In this document: piece by piece, positions 10,735 to 21,545 of the stretch | Position numbering within the stretch: the stretch's first letter is position 1 | Layout: every line of letters begins with the position of its first letter | NCBI GenBank assembly: GCA_023548195.1 | Contig: JAJHZJ010000028.1 | Span: forward strand, 1,995,001-2,059,000 | From: Bettongia penicillata ogilbyi | Taxonomy: Eukaryota; Chordata; Mammalia; Diprotodontia; Potoroidae | Reading direction: 5' to 3' | Length of the DNA: 64,000 nucleotides | Notes under the pieces: model-generated | The model's database searches: none | Seen by the model: only the letters and a program-made list of their open reading frames with translations | Told to the model about the DNA's origin: nothing | Position numbers and translations under genes: made by a program

Positions 10735-12005
10735 CATGGCCTTACCATGGCATTACTATTCAGCAATGAAATTCCAAGAATCTCACAGAAAAGGGAGGGC
10801 AAAGTCCCAATCAATACCACAGTGCTTCAGAGGGTCAATTGAAGGCAGATGATGATTAGAAGATACCATCCTCAGTGAAATAAAAACAAGAACAGAGGAC
10901 CGCCTGTGGACTGATGGGGGCCAAGCCAAATCTCAGTCTGAAACTGGTCACAAATTATGGTAAAAACTCTCCAGGGAAGGCTATGATTGGTGCTTTCCAG
11001 TCACACATTGCATCCTTTTGATACAGACATCAGGGCAGCTTTGGAAACAATTGGAGAATCAAAAGCCCAAGCAAGAGAGGGTTTCTGAAAGGGGAACTAT
11101 TGGGCCCAAAAGCTTTCAATTTTGGTGGAGCATTCACACAGCTGCTTTAAAACAAGCTGTTATTATTATTCTGTTTCTCCATTCAAGTCCCTAATGAGGG
11201 GCAAAGCCAGCACGCAGCAAGGTAAAGAGAATTTTAGATGAAAAAGTCAACGGACAGTTAAGAGGGTTGCAACAGTGTCTGAGCTTTCCAGCTGGATGCA
11301 TGGATTGAAGGAGAAAGAAAAAAATTTAAAAGGGAATGGCCTTTTAAATTTTCCCCCCTTATTCTTCCAGGAACTCTTAGGTCTTGTCATTTTTGTAGTC
11401 AGAGACATTCATTTAATCACTAGCATACTTTATGAAAGAAAAATGTATAGACCTTCTAGCCCACAAATCTATTGCAACGGGTCCAATTTTCATTACCAGA
11501 AATAACGAGAGGAAATGAGAAGCAGGTGTGGGAAGGTTTCCCTGAGCAATGCCAGGACTCTGTTTTAATTCAGCTGGAGGGAAATATGCCCCGCTGCTAG
11601 CTCATTGCCTTGCAGCTCACAGACTGAGAGGTCAAGCTATTAAAATCAGCCAAATACGTGCAAATTATTTTTTTTAGTCCACACCACTGAACCACTAGTC
11701 GGTGGGACATTTGGCTGACTTTTGACAGATGCAACAATAAATCTCTGGGGTGGTAAATATAGTTTCTTAGACGACTGGAAAGATTCAGGACATAAGCTGT
11801 GGGGATCTCACAATTAATCAAAGAAAACTGCTCATATGAAAAACATGAAACTATTTTTGGGAGGTGATGGAAACCTAAAATAAGTTCCATATTTCTTTCA
11901 CTAGTTACACAAGTCTTACTGGAACAGGAACTGAGGAGATGCCTGCAGGTTAATATGATGAATTGTTTGCATCAGTTTGATACAATGTCATGTCATATGA
12001 GGGTT
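10735..12005. other. Unannotated sequence (1.27 kb)
   Basis: No recognised repeat or gene. Open frames at 11275-11505 (+) and 11597-11890 (-) have no recognisable domain. Confidence 0.45.
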
Positions 12006-12255
12006 GGATTGAAGGAATGGGATTGTGAGCCTGGAAAAGATAAGACTTCCATGTCATGGAAGACATGATAACTGCCTTCAAATATCTGTAAGGTTGTCAC
12101 ATGGAAACAGGATAAGACAAGAAGCAATGTCTGAGTGTTACAAAGGGGACAGCTTGGGCTTCGTGTTAGGAAAACATCCTAACGATTAAAGGTATCCAAA
12201 AGCAGAATCATCTCTCCTAGAAAGCAGTGGATTTCCCTCTCACTGAAGATCTTCC
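12006..12255 (+). repeat. CR1/L3 LINE 3' end, part 1
   Basis: Contains 'ctgccttcaaatatctgtaagg', 'aaacatcctaacgattaaag' and 'tccaaaagcagaat', the CR1/L3 3' signature. A SINE interrupts it, and it ends at about 12640. Confidence 0.75.
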
Positions 12256-12545
12256 AGTGCAGGAGTCAGGAGGACCTGAGTTCACATCTCACCTCACACA
12301 CTTGATACTCACTAGCTGTGTGACCTTGGGCAAGTCACTTAACCCCAGTTGCCTCATCCTGGGTCATCTCCAATCATCCTGATGAATATCTAGTCACTGG
12401 AGTCAGATGGCTCTGGAGGAGAAGTGAGGCTAGTGACCTGTACAGCCTTCCCTCACTCAAAATTTAGTCAAGTGCAAGTCATGTCATTATTTCTCTGATG
12501 GTATGGTCTTCTTTGGCAACAAAGGACAAACACACACGTAGACTC
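12256..12545 (+). repeat. RTE-tailed SINE, nearly complete
   Basis: A tRNA-like/CORE head ('caggagtcaggaggacctgag', 'gctgtgtgaccttgggcaag') joins the body 'catcctgggtcatctccaat', then 'ggctctggaggagaagtgagg', and ends 'cttctttggcaacaaaggac' plus ACAC. The ACAC-ending tail is typical of RTE-mobilised SINEs. It splits a CR1/L3 fragment. Confidence 0.85.
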
Positions 12546-12640
12546 ATTGGAGAGGGGATTCCTTCAGGCAAGGTATGTATCAAATAATTACAACAGACCT
12601 TTCTAACTCTGAAATTCTGTGATTCTGTAATATCTCAGAA
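12546..12640 (+). repeat. CR1/L3 LINE 3' end, part 2
   Basis: 'cctttctaactctgaaattctgtgattctg' region is the terminal 8-mer-rich CR1/L3 end and continues the fragment at 12006-12255. Confidence 0.75.
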
Positions 12641-12904
12641 TGCTTTTTATCTGAGTACAAATGCTAGAGAAAGTTAGTCAAATGTTCCACTGGCTAGTGA
12701 TTCAGTAGTGTGGACTAAAAAATTCCTAGAGAATGTAAAGAGAACAGAGACAATGAGCTGGATTTGACATTTCTTCTTTTTTCCACATTCCTAAATACCC
12801 CAATATTGCTGACTTTTGTTCTTTAGATGCTTTAATAATTCTAGAAAATATATAATTCTTCAAGATTTAAGGAGAGGATATGTTGTATGCAAAATCAATG
12901 TTTT
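12641..12904. other. Unannotated sequence
   Basis: No recognised feature. Confidence 0.4.
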
Positions 12905-13255
12905 TACACTGTAGTGCTAAAAAAGACTTTGGAATGTCCCTTGGAAAGCAAGGTGATCGAATCAGTCAGTACTTAAAGACTATTCACTGGAAGATCAAAT
13001 ATTGAAACTGAAGCTTTAATATTTTGGTCACATAATGAGAAAACAGAACTTTGGAAAGACCCTGATGTTGGGGATTGAAGGCAAAAGGAAAAGGGGACGG
13101 CAAAGGTAAGATGGATAGATAGTGTCATGAATATAATGAACATGAACTTGGACAGACTGAAAGGTAGTGGAGAAAAAAAACGATCTGCCATGTTATGTAT
13201 GATTCATGGGGTCATGAAGAGTTGGACATGACTGAAAACTGTACAACAACAAATA
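12905..13255 (+). mobile_element. BovB/RTE LINE 3' end
   Basis: Encodes a degraded RTE ORF2 C-terminus. In one frame 'KRKRGRQR' is followed shortly by 'MNLDRLK'. Next come 'catggggtcatgaagagttgg' and 'acatgactgaaaactgtacaacaacaa', the BovB 3' end. Mar-1 SINE tails in this window share this end, consistent with BovB/RTE mobilising them. Confidence 0.85.
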
Positions 13256-13404
13256 CTGTATATACCAGTCTGCTGTCAATAAGTAGAGAATAACAATTTT
13301 CAGATTCATTCATTAGGATCTATCTGAAGCTTTTTTGTGAAGGACAATCTTTTCTTAGGAAGCTTTAGACCCTATGCCTTGAGTTACCACAATTAGTTAT
13401 CACA

Positions 13405-13592
13405 CAATTAGTGTCATGAAGACCTGGAAAACCTGGATTTTAGTCTAGATTTTGAACTAATTAATTACATGACCTTGAGCAAGTCTCTTATTCTCTCTCT
13501 GTCTCAGTTTCCTTCTCTGAAAAATGAAAAGGTTGCACCAGATGATCTCTATAGTCCTTTCTGACTCCAAAATTCTAGATTCTATGAAAATG
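13405..13592 (+). repeat. MIR
   Basis: 'attacatgaccttgagcaag', 'tctcagtttccttctctgaa' and 'gatgatctctatagtcctttc' follow MIR. Confidence 0.85.
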
Positions 13593-13722
13593 TTCCATCT
13601 TATGTTAAAATTTCAAGACTTGAGAAATCATTTGTGGATTCTGAGCACATATTTTCTTACTGCCATTACCAATAACTAAACGTAACAAACGATTAATGTT
13701 GACCAAGTGTAGACAGGTCCTC

Positions 13723-13922
13723 CAGAGAGAGACAATGTAGAGTAGCAGATAGAACACTGAAGTCAGAAGAACCTAGGTTCAAATCCCATCTCAGACATTT
13801 AGTTACTGTGTGTCCCTGAGCAAGTTACTGCTCTGTATCTTAATGTCCTCACTTGTAACATGAGGAGGTTGAACTGAATGGCCTCTATGACCCTTTCCAG
13901 TTCAAAGCCTAAAGTCCTTTGT
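13723..13922 (+). repeat. MIR
   Basis: 'gtagagtagcagatagaaca', 'aacctaggttcaaatccca' and 'gaactgaatggcctctatgacc' follow MIR end to end. Confidence 0.9.
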
Positions 13923-14455
13923 TACATTTGCCAATAATTCATGCCAGCAGTAAGAACATTAGCACAAATTTAGTCTTTAGCTATTAAGTTAGATATTCAA
14001 ACTCCAGGCTCTTATACCTGGGGGTGCAAGTTTTGTCTATAAGGATATCGCAGAGCCTGGTCTAACCCTCCCTGGGATGTGACCTCTAGCCTTTCTGTGG
14101 GTATGAGAAGCTTAATGATGTGTTTCTGCCTTCAGACACTAGTACTAAAGGGAAAAGGACAGCTGTAGATGATTCCTTCAAGGGAAAAAAGATCACATTG
14201 GCTGAGAGGGCTCCTTTTAGGCCCAGAAACCTTATCGTCCACCCTACTGCTTCTGCTAAGACTGCTAGTTTCCTCATTAGCACAGAACATTCATACATAT
14301 ACACACAGTATGGAAAATTACAAAAGAATACATAAGCATGTGAGATAAGGCATGACTGAGGAAGGACGTCCCTGAAACATATTATCCCAGGAAACTCTCT
14401 AAAACTGAACGTTACATACTAATTGTTATTCTCATTGGTGGAGGGTGATTTCATA
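13923..14455. other. Unannotated sequence
   Basis: No repeat recognised. Overlapping open frames at 14086-14335 on both strands show no domain. Confidence 0.4.
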
Positions 14456-15104
14456 CTGGGGATCCCCCACACTGATCAAATCATAGTGTGTATATGTAAT
14501 GTTTATGTATATGTGTATATATGTAATATTTATGAAACATGTATACACACATACACACAAATATGTGGAATACATATGCTCATGAGTTTGAATACATATG
14601 TACATACAGGGTCTGGACCTATGATTTGATCAGTGCAGGAGATTTAAGGTCACATGCACATATGTATATACGTGTATATGTGTATATATGTATATACACA
14701 TATACATGGAATATATACTCATGAATATGAATGTGTGTGTGTGATCTGAATCTATCATTTGTTCAGTACAGGAGATTTAAGGTTACATGCATATGTGCAT
14801 GCATGTATATATGTGTATACATATATACACACACACATATATGGAATATATATTCATGAATATGAATGGGTATGTGTGTGTGTGTGTGAGATTTGGACCT
14901 AAGTTTTGATCACTGCAGGAGATTTAAGATTATATGTATGGATGGATGTATACACACATATACTACACACATATGCATATGCATTTGTAGATATATATAT
15001 ATCTGTGTACATAGCACATATGTACACAAACACATATATTCATATAGTATATATACACACACACACGCACATATATTTGAGATGCTATATGTATACATGC
15101 ACAG
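14456..15104. repeat. Minisatellite of SINE-tail plus TATG/CA units
   Basis: Three direct units start at the 'ggaata' blocks near 14567, 14708 and 14843 (spacing 141 and 135). Each holds a TA/TG stretch, 'ctcatgaatatgaatg' and a 'ggacctatgatttgatcagtg...caggagattta' block. That block is the reverse complement of a CORE-SINE 3' end ('aatgaaatcacaggtccagtccc', forward copy at 15305-15330). A fourth, plus-oriented tail lies at 14456-14490. After 14945 only TA/CA microsatellite remains. Confidence 0.75.
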
Positions 15105-15332
15105 TGTATATAATGGATAGGAATTCACTTTGGAACTAGGAAGTCCTAGGTTCAAATGTTGCCTCTGACCCATTCTAGCTAAATAACCCTGGGCAAATCA
15201 TTTAACTTGTAAGTACCCAAAGCAACTCTCTAAGACTGTACTTTGCAGAACAGTTATTGATCTGCATTGATAAAATTTCCTCACCCAGGCATTCTCTATG
15301 CTAATGAAATCACAGGTCCAGTCCCTAACCAT
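15105..15332 (+). repeat. CORE-SINE, marsupial subfamily
   Basis: A complete copy: 'ggaagtcctaggttcaaatg' head, CORE, 'ctctaagactgtactttgcaga', then the 'ctaatgaaatcacaggtccagtccc' tail. Confidence 0.85.
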
Positions 15333-15372
15333 GTATGTATATGTGTGTATATGTGCATGTGTGCATATATGT
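15333..15372. repeat. (TATG)n microsatellite
   Basis: TATG/TG units directly abut the SINE tail, the same arrangement as in the minisatellite at 14456. Confidence 0.85.
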
Positions 15373-15838
15373 GGGCATGAATCCAAGTACTCATCTCTAC
15401 TAGAACCAGGAATATATTACCTTAAGTCTCTTCTATCTGCCAAAATCTATGAAAGTGAGCATTAAGGTACATTTTATCAAATCTCTATCCTGCTTAATCA
15501 GTTACATGAAAGCAAATTTCCATCTTTGGGGTCTTTATCAATTAGGGCCTCCACTAAGGTTCTATGATAACATGTGATGACAGTTGCAGAGATGAGTTTG
15601 AGTTCTGTAAGGTAATGTCCATGGAACATGAGTTCTGGCAGGTCCCATTAATTTGGAAATACTTTCAATAAAATCCCAGTGACAGCCTGTGTGACTGCTG
15701 TCCAGAGACCAGCCCAGCTAAGCTTGATGAGGTTTATCACTAGAACATTGGACACCTGGTGATGAATTTTATTGGACAGAACAAATCAGAAAGATTCAAG
15801 ATCTGATTGTCTTCTAAAGCTTAGAGTTGTGAAAGGAT
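15373..15838. other. Unannotated sequence
   Basis: No recognised feature. Confidence 0.4.
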
Positions 15839-16096
15839 TGTGAATTGTGAGACTCAAGGGGGACAGGCTAGTTGTCTTCAAGCATTTGACAGGCCGTCAT
15901 ATGGAGGAAGACTTAGCTTGGCTCTGTTTGGCTCTAGAGGGCAGCCTGAGAAGTGATGGGCAAAAATTGTAGAGAGGCAATTTTAGGTTTGATATTAAGA
16001 AAAACTTCCTAACAATTAAAGCTTTTCAAAAGCAGAATGCTCTGCCTTAGGAGGCAATAGGTTTTTCCCTCTTTATAGGTCTCCAGGCAGAGGCTG
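15839..16096 (+). repeat. CR1/L3 LINE 3' end
   Basis: 'ttgtcttcaagcatttgacagg', 'ttgatattaagaaaaacttc', 'aaagcagaatgctctgcctta' and 'ggtctccaggcagaggctg' match CR1/L3. The extreme 3' end is lost at a SINE insertion. Confidence 0.8.
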
Positions 16097-16325
16097 TTTC
16101 TCAATCCTGTCTGACTTTTTGTGACTCCATTTGGGGTTTCCTTTACAAAGATGCTGGAGTGGTTTGATATGAGGAAACTGAGGAAACTGAGGCAAACAAG
16201 ATTAAATGACTTGCCCAGTGTCACACAGCTAGTAAGTGTCAGAGGCCAGATTTGAACTCAGAAAGAGGAGTCTTCCTGACTCCAGGCCCAGTGCTCTATC
16301 CACTGAGCCATTTAGATGCCTCCTA
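16097..16325 (-). repeat. Mar-1 CORE-SINE
   Basis: Full-length reverse copy: BovB-like tail ('gtctgactttttgtgactcc'), 'atttggggtttcctt', reversed CORE, and the reversed head 'ctctatccactgagccattt'. Confidence 0.92.
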
Positions 16326-16659
16326 CATACATATATACATAAACATACATGTACCAGCTGCTAACTATCCAATTTAAACTTAAAAAATTTTTAAGCACCT
16401 ACTTCATGAATGGGACATGAAATCTAGTAAGGGGACTATAAAACATATGCAAATGATCAACGCAAGACAATACCCAAATGGCTGGAGAGAGGCATACCAA
16501 GTACTGATGACTAAGAATAGAAAAGTCTTTGAGTTATAAAGTAATGAGACAGATTTTCATGTGTACTTTATGGAAATCCATCTTATTATTTCATAGCGGA
16601 ACCTTATTATAGAAGACAAATTAAAGAGATGTGAATAATCTTAATAATTTCCCCATGAC
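16326..16659. other. Unannotated sequence
   Basis: A possible, very degraded antisense L2 trace ('taagcacctacttcatgaat') around 16390. Otherwise nothing recognised. Confidence 0.35.
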
Positions 16660-16845
16660 TTTGGATTATAGGATTTAGAGTTGGGAGGGACTTTAGAGAT
16701 ACAGTCTAATTCCCCAGTCCTTTTAATGACAAATTGAAGTCCAGAGAGATGATAGGTAAGTGATTTACTCAAGGTCACACCAGAAGTAACACTGCAACAC
16801 TGTCTTCAAATTCAAAACCTAAGGCTCTTTCTTTTCTGGGACACA
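16660..16845 (-). repeat. MIR
   Basis: 'gagttgggagggactttaga', 'caaattgaagtccagagagatg' and 'actcaaggtcacaccag' are reverse MIR. Confidence 0.85.
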
Positions 16846-17007
16846 GCCCTTTGAAAGGCAATATATCAGACATGAAAAACTTCAAACAAAAACCTATTTT
16901 CTATTTAAATATTTCATTATTGATAAAAAATTTTGCATCAGACCAAAGGTGACAGGTATGATCAGAGTTATAATACCAGAAAAAGAGGTGGGATATGTAA
17001 TCAGAAA

Positions 17008-17212
17008 CAACTAGGTAGCCCAATGAGAATAGATCACTAGACTTGGAAGACCTGAGTTCCAATTCTGCCTCAGACACTTAATAGCTTTGTGACTCTGGGC
17101 AAATCACTTAATCTCTCTGCACTTCAATTTTCTCATCTATTAAATGAGGAAATTGGGTTAAATGACCTCTAAGTTCCCTTCTAGCTCAAAATCTATGATC
17201 CTACAGCAAATG
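17008..17212 (+). repeat. MIR
   Basis: 'gacctgagttccaattctgcc', 'cttcaattttctcatctatt' and 'aatgacctctaagttcccttc' follow the full MIR consensus. Confidence 0.92.
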
Positions 17213-17544
17213 ATTACAGATGGATGGTCTATATGCTACACTGATACCCATGAAATGCCAAAAGATCTACTCTACAGACTTAAAGCAGTGGATAGACTTC
17301 CCCGATCTCCACCCTCCACCCCATGGAGGGTTTATGGCAAGGCACAGACAAGTATAGGATGAAAAGGCATGATTAGATTGTGCTGTTAGAGGAAAGAGTT
17401 GTAACCAAGGCAGGGAAAACAGGACTTTGTCCCAGGTGCAGCTGAATTTAGCCACAACTGAAACCATAGGCATGGGAAACCAGCCATGGTATGTGCTCAA
17501 AAGGGTGACATGGAAGGGGTAGGAGTACCAGCACTCCAGGCTCT
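17213..17544. other. Unannotated sequence
   Basis: No recognised repeat or gene. A 95-codon minus frame (17267-17554) has no known domain. Confidence 0.4.
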
Positions 17545-17662
17545 GATCCTTCACCAGGGTTTAGTCATTTAACTTCTCCATTCCTTAGTTTCCCCACCTA
17601 TTAAATAAATGTGGCTGGACTACATAACCATCCAGCCCTAAATCTATGATGCTATGATTCCT
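17545..17662 (+). repeat. MIR 3' part
   Basis: 'tccttagtttccccacctat' and 'ctaaatctatgatgctatg' are MIR 3' blocks. Confidence 0.75.
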
Positions 17663-17664
17663 AG

Positions 17665-17785
17665 CCTATAAACAAATATTTATTAAATGACTACCATGTG
17701 GGAGGTTCTATCTAAGGTGCTAGGGATATGGAGTAAAAAATTAAACAGTCCTTGACCTCAGGATTCTTATGTTATACAGGAATAG
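17665..17785 (-). repeat. L2 3' end
   Basis: 'aacaaatatttattaaatgac', 'aaggtgctagggatatgg' and 'acagtccttgacctcagg' match the antisense L2 end. Confidence 0.8.
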
Positions 17786-17935
17786 GGCATCTATTGTTCC
17801 GTTCAGATTATAGCATTTCCACCACTCTGAGCAATTCCCCACTCAAACCAAGGCTAGAGGGAAGTAAAGGGATGAGTGCAGCAGACAACCCCTAATCTTT
17901 AAACCTGGAGGTGAAGGAAAGCAGGGAGTTTTCCA

Positions 17936-18449
17936 CCTCCAACCAATCAACACTGTACCTCTCAGTGCTTCAGTATCATCGACCGCTCTAGGTTCAAATT
18001 ATCATCTCTTTGCAAGCAGCACCCAGTTTCTCTCTATATATAGCCCTAGTCTCCCTCCTGATCTGCAATCCCACCCTTATAACTTTCTATTGGATATCAC
18101 TAACTGAAGTTCCCACAGGAATCTCAAATTCAACATGTCCAAAATGCAAATAATTCTATCCCCGCCACTGAACCTGCTCCTTCCCTAATCTCTCTCTGGT
18201 GAGTGACTGTCACCTTTCCAGTGGCTCACAGCCTGAATCATCCCTGAATCCTTTCTCTCCCACACCTGCCATAAAGCATCTAACCCCCTTGTCTTGTCGA
18301 CTCTACCCCTACAACATCTCTCGCGTTTGTCGCCTTCTCTCCATTCACAAAACCACCACCCTAATTCAGGCCTTACCATCTCTCAACTAGACTATTGCGG
18401 CTGCCTGCTGATCACTCTTCCTTTTCCGGCTTCTTCTCCTCTCTCCAAT
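17936..18449 (+). repeat. L2 3' UTR, part 1
   Basis: 'cttgtcgactctacccctac', 'ctcaactagactattgcggc' and 'ctgcctgctgatcactcttc' follow the long pyrimidine-rich L2 3' UTR. A Mar-1 SINE interrupts it; it resumes at 18694. Confidence 0.75.
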
Positions 18450-18693
18450 CTATCTTCTTTTTTGTCATTGACTTGTTTCTTCCTCTTCATGACCTCACTT
18501 GGGGTTTTCTTGGCATTTTTCTTGGTTTGCCATTTCCTTCTCCAGCTCATTTTACAGATATGGGAAGTGAGGCAAACAGTGTTAAAGTGACTTGCCCAGG
18601 GTCACACAACTAGCAAGTGTCTGAGGCAGATTTGAACTCAGAAAGATGAGTTTTCATGATTCCAGGTACTCTAGCCACTGTGCCACCTTTCCT
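18450..18693 (-). repeat. Mar-1 CORE-SINE inside L2
   Basis: Reverse copy: 'tcacttggggttttcttggc', 'gccatttccttctccagctc', 'gtgacttgcccagggtcac', ending in the reversed head 'ctagccactgtgccacc'. Confidence 0.92.
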
Positions 18694-19195
18694 CTAACTG
18701 AGTCATCAAGTTAATCTTCCCAGACTGTTGCTCTACTGCTCCGGAAGCTTCTGGAGCTCCCTAGTGCCATGAGAACAAACTGTGGACTCTTCAGACTGGC
18801 ACCAAAAGCCCTTCATATCATGCCACAGCCTCCCTTTCCAAACATCACACATTACTCCCTTTCACACACTCTATATTTGAGACTGTATTTGAGCGTGCTT
18901 ACTGTTCTCCAAACTTAAGGCTCCATCTTCTACCTCTGTGACTTTTCATGGGTTATTCCTTATTTCTGGAATATGCATCCCCTTCACTTTCATCTCCTTA
19001 ATTTTCTCTCGAGTTTCAGCTCAGGTCCTACCTTCTATGGGAAATCTTTTTAGATACTCTCAAATATTGATGCTCAAACTATCATATATATAAATCTGTT
19101 TATGTGTTGTCTTATCCCAACAGACTATAAGCTCCTTGAATAGGGTTATTTTTCCTTTGTTTGTTTTCTCTTGTCATTTTCTCTGAGTTTGTGGA
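18694..19195 (+). repeat. L2 3' UTR, part 2
   Basis: 'gcccttcatatcatgccaca', 'gtttcagctcaggtcctacc' and 'cagactataagctccttgaat' are consecutive L2 blocks. Confidence 0.8.
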
Positions 19196-19430
19196 AAACC
19201 CCCAGCATGGGGACAGACAGCTGATCTCATTGCCAGGAAGACTTAAGTCCAAGGTATACCTCTGGATGTATGATCCTAGGCAAGTCATTTAACCTCTCAG
19301 TGCTTGAATAATAGAATAAACTACCAAGACTTATTTCTAACGATTATGGCAACTGCACCGGGCAAAAGGATTTCCTCAACTGGGAGGGCCCTACATCAAT
19401 GAAATCACAACTCAAATCTCAATCTTATCT
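19196..19430 (+). repeat. CORE-SINE, marsupial subfamily, inside L2
   Basis: 'agctgatctcattgccagga', 'ctaggcaagtcatttaacc', then the 'atttcctcaactgggagg' and 'caatgaaatcacaactcaa' tail. It sits between L2 body and L2 terminal sequence. Confidence 0.75.
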
Positions 19431-19439
19431 CTCTCCCAA

Positions 19440-19490
19440 GATGGCTGAACCACAGTAGGTGTTTCAGTATTTGTTGGATTGAATTGGAGG
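19440..19490 (+). repeat. L2 terminal fragment
   Basis: 'cacagtaggtgtttcagtatttgttggattgaa' region is the L2 terminal segment, completing the copy that starts at 17936. Confidence 0.7.
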
Positions 19491-19678
19491 GGATCAGATG
19501 ATCTGCTGGGGTAGGTGGCCGGGGAACAGCAAAGCACATTCTCTCTCCCTTACAATAGTATATCAGGTCTCACCACTACCCATACAGACCCCAGCTAAGA
19601 TCACCTTTTCTATTTCTTGCCCCAGGAGCAAAAACAAAATCTTAGTTACAATCCTGAGAAGAAGAATCAACATGGATG
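19491..19678. other. Unannotated sequence
   Basis: No recognised feature. Confidence 0.4.
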
Positions 19679-19679
19679 T

Positions 19680-19737
<58 letters not shown>

Positions 19738-19845
19738 ATAGTAGTAGTAGTAGTAATAGTAGTAGTAATGGTAGCAGTAATAGAAATAGTAATAGTAGTA
19801 GAAGTAGTAATGGTAGTAGTAGTAGTAGAAGTAGTAGTAGTAGAA

Positions 19846-19896
<51 letters not shown>

Positions 19897-19903
19897 TTTA
19901 TTG
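19679..19903 (+). repeat. (AGC)n(AGT)n trinucleotide array
   Basis: About 75 triplets: seven AGC, then interrupted AGT with AAT, AGA and ATG variants, then a purer AGT run (about 19,850-19,896). It yields artefactual poly-V, poly-S and poly-Y frames. A shorter AGT/AGC tract lies beyond the next repeat (20397-20438). Confidence 0.97.
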
Positions 19904-20396
19904 TTAGTCATTTCTTTTTCAAAGAGGACTAAAGACATCACAAAGGTAATGTTTTGACTTGCCCATAATTGGATTTGAGACAGTTGCACAAAGTCACCAG
20001 CCTCTCTCTCTAGACAAAAGTCAAGGCAACCGATGATGGCCAGGGATGCAGCGGATGACCTTGGTGTCTCGGTTGTCAGACCAAGCTTTAAGTGCCTGGT
20101 ACCTGCTTCAGCTGCCTTCATGGTTGTTGGAACAAATTGTTCTCCATTGGGGAAGTCTTCTAATAGGCTACACATCCCCATAACTCATTTATCATGGCTG
20201 AGGCTTGTCGATTACCCTCAACCTGATTTAGTTTGTCTGCCAAGACAGTTTTACTGGGATGTTCCGCTGCACATGTTAGAGCTTCTTGGAGATACAGCTG
20301 AGAGTTGGGTGAAGGTAGACACCAAAGGTGGATGAGCAACCCTGAAAAGGGTTCGACAAGACCTCACAACAGAAGTGTTAGTCCTCCCTGAACACC
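19904..20396 (-). repeat. RTE-derived repeat within trinucleotide array
   Basis: 'tctttttcaaagaggactaa', 'gacatcacaaaggtaatgtt' and 'agtcaccagcctctctctct' resemble the reversed RTE-tailed SINE family (compare 27532), with a longer unfamiliar interior. It separates two AGT/AGC tracts. Confidence 0.6.
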
Positions 20397-20438
20397 TAGT
20401 AGTAGTCAGCAGCAGCAGCAATGGTCGTAGTAGTGTTT
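20397..20438 (+). repeat. Short AGT/AGC tract
   Basis: Contains 'agtagtagtcagcagcagcagc', the same motifs as the main array 490 bp upstream. It leads into the MIR 3' end. Confidence 0.85.
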
Positions 20439-20695
20439 ATTTAGCACTTTAAGCTTTATTATATAGCATGTATGTGAAATGTAAAGGGTTTGAAAAATGC
20501 TCTACATATTTTATGTCATTTAATTCTCACAAATACCTGTGAAGATGATGCTATTATTATTGCCATTTACAGAAAAGAAACTGAGGCTGAGAGAGGTTGG
20601 CTTACCTAGAGTTACACATCTCGTATCACATAATTTGAACTTAGGTCTTCCTGTCTCCAAGTTCAATGTTCTGTTCATGATTACAGTGTGTAGCT
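20439..20695 (-). repeat. MIR, nearly complete
   Basis: 'tttatttagcactttaagc', 'gccatttacagaaaagaaactgagg' region and 'gttacacatctcgtatcaca' form a full reverse MIR. Confidence 0.9.
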
Positions 20696-21345
20696 GACTG
20701 TCCTTTAGAGTCCTGAGGGATCAGTGAGCATATATAATGGCCAGTGAAAAGCAAAATCGGATGACTCTGCTAGGCTTTCCCATTCGGTGTCAAGACTGAA
20801 TGTCCTTCACCATATGTACCCACCCAGCTCATTCCTTCTACTAAATAGAAACATACGTGCATACACATGCACACTCACACATTCACACATGTATGCAGAG
20901 GAAAACCAAGCCAAATGAGGAAATATATTCAGGAACCTGGTTCCAGTGAAGATGGTGATTGGAAATGCCCTTGAGGCTCAGCTCACGTTGTAATGATGCA
21001 CCATAAACAAAGACCACAGGCTTTTCCTCTCAGATGTGATTCAGTACAGGGAGGTGAGGGTGAAGGATAAGGCACACTTACGTAGTCTCTGTTTGGGACC
21101 CAGTCATGACTCCTTTCAAGATGCTGCCAGTAGATTTTAGTCATTCTCTGGCAAAAGTTTCTCTCTTAACCGCAAATACTTCACACTTGCTGAATGAGTC
21201 ACTGCCTTGAGTAATCAAATTCCTTGACCAGTATATGCCTGCTTTTTAACAGCACACAGTATCATTTATATTTTGCTTCTTTTTTAAAAAAAACCACTTT
21301 ACTTTCAATAAGTTCTCTGGTGAGGAGGGGAGTATAAGAGCTAAT
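20696..21345. other. Unannotated sequence
   Basis: No family recognised. A short CA/TG-rich patch lies at 20850-20900. Confidence 0.45.
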
Positions 21346-21545
21346 CATTAACATTTATATAGACCTTACTATGTACCAAGTACTGTGCTAAGCGCTTTAC
21401 AATTCTTATCTTTTCTGATCAAGACAACCCTGGAAGGTAGGAGCCATTATTATCTCAGAAAACTGAGATTGAGTGACTTATCCAAGCTCACACAGCTTGT
21501 GTATTTGAACTCAGGTCTTCTGATTCTATCCACAGCACTGCCTGA
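21346..21545 (-). repeat. MIR
   Basis: 'actatgtaccaagtactgtgc', 'taagcgctttacaattctta' and 'tgagtgacttatccaagctc' are reverse MIR. Confidence 0.9.

Noticed and set aside
10620..10852. His/Thr-rich and Cys/Val-rich frames around the CA repeat
   Set aside because: They translate the dinucleotide repeat in different frames.
13000..13255. Endogenous retrovirus pol fragment
   Set aside because: The 'KRGRQR' region and the 'gactgaaaa...caacaacaa' end match BovB/RTE LINE, not retroviral pol.
18199..18613. Overlapping plus frames (63-98 codons) with leucine/serine-rich peptides
   Set aside because: They lie in L2 3' UTR and a reversed Mar-1 SINE.
19498..20181. Long open frames (144, 96 and 179 codons) over the trinucleotide array
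   Set aside because: They encode only poly-V, poly-S or poly-Y from the AGT/AGC repeat. They are artefacts of periodicity.
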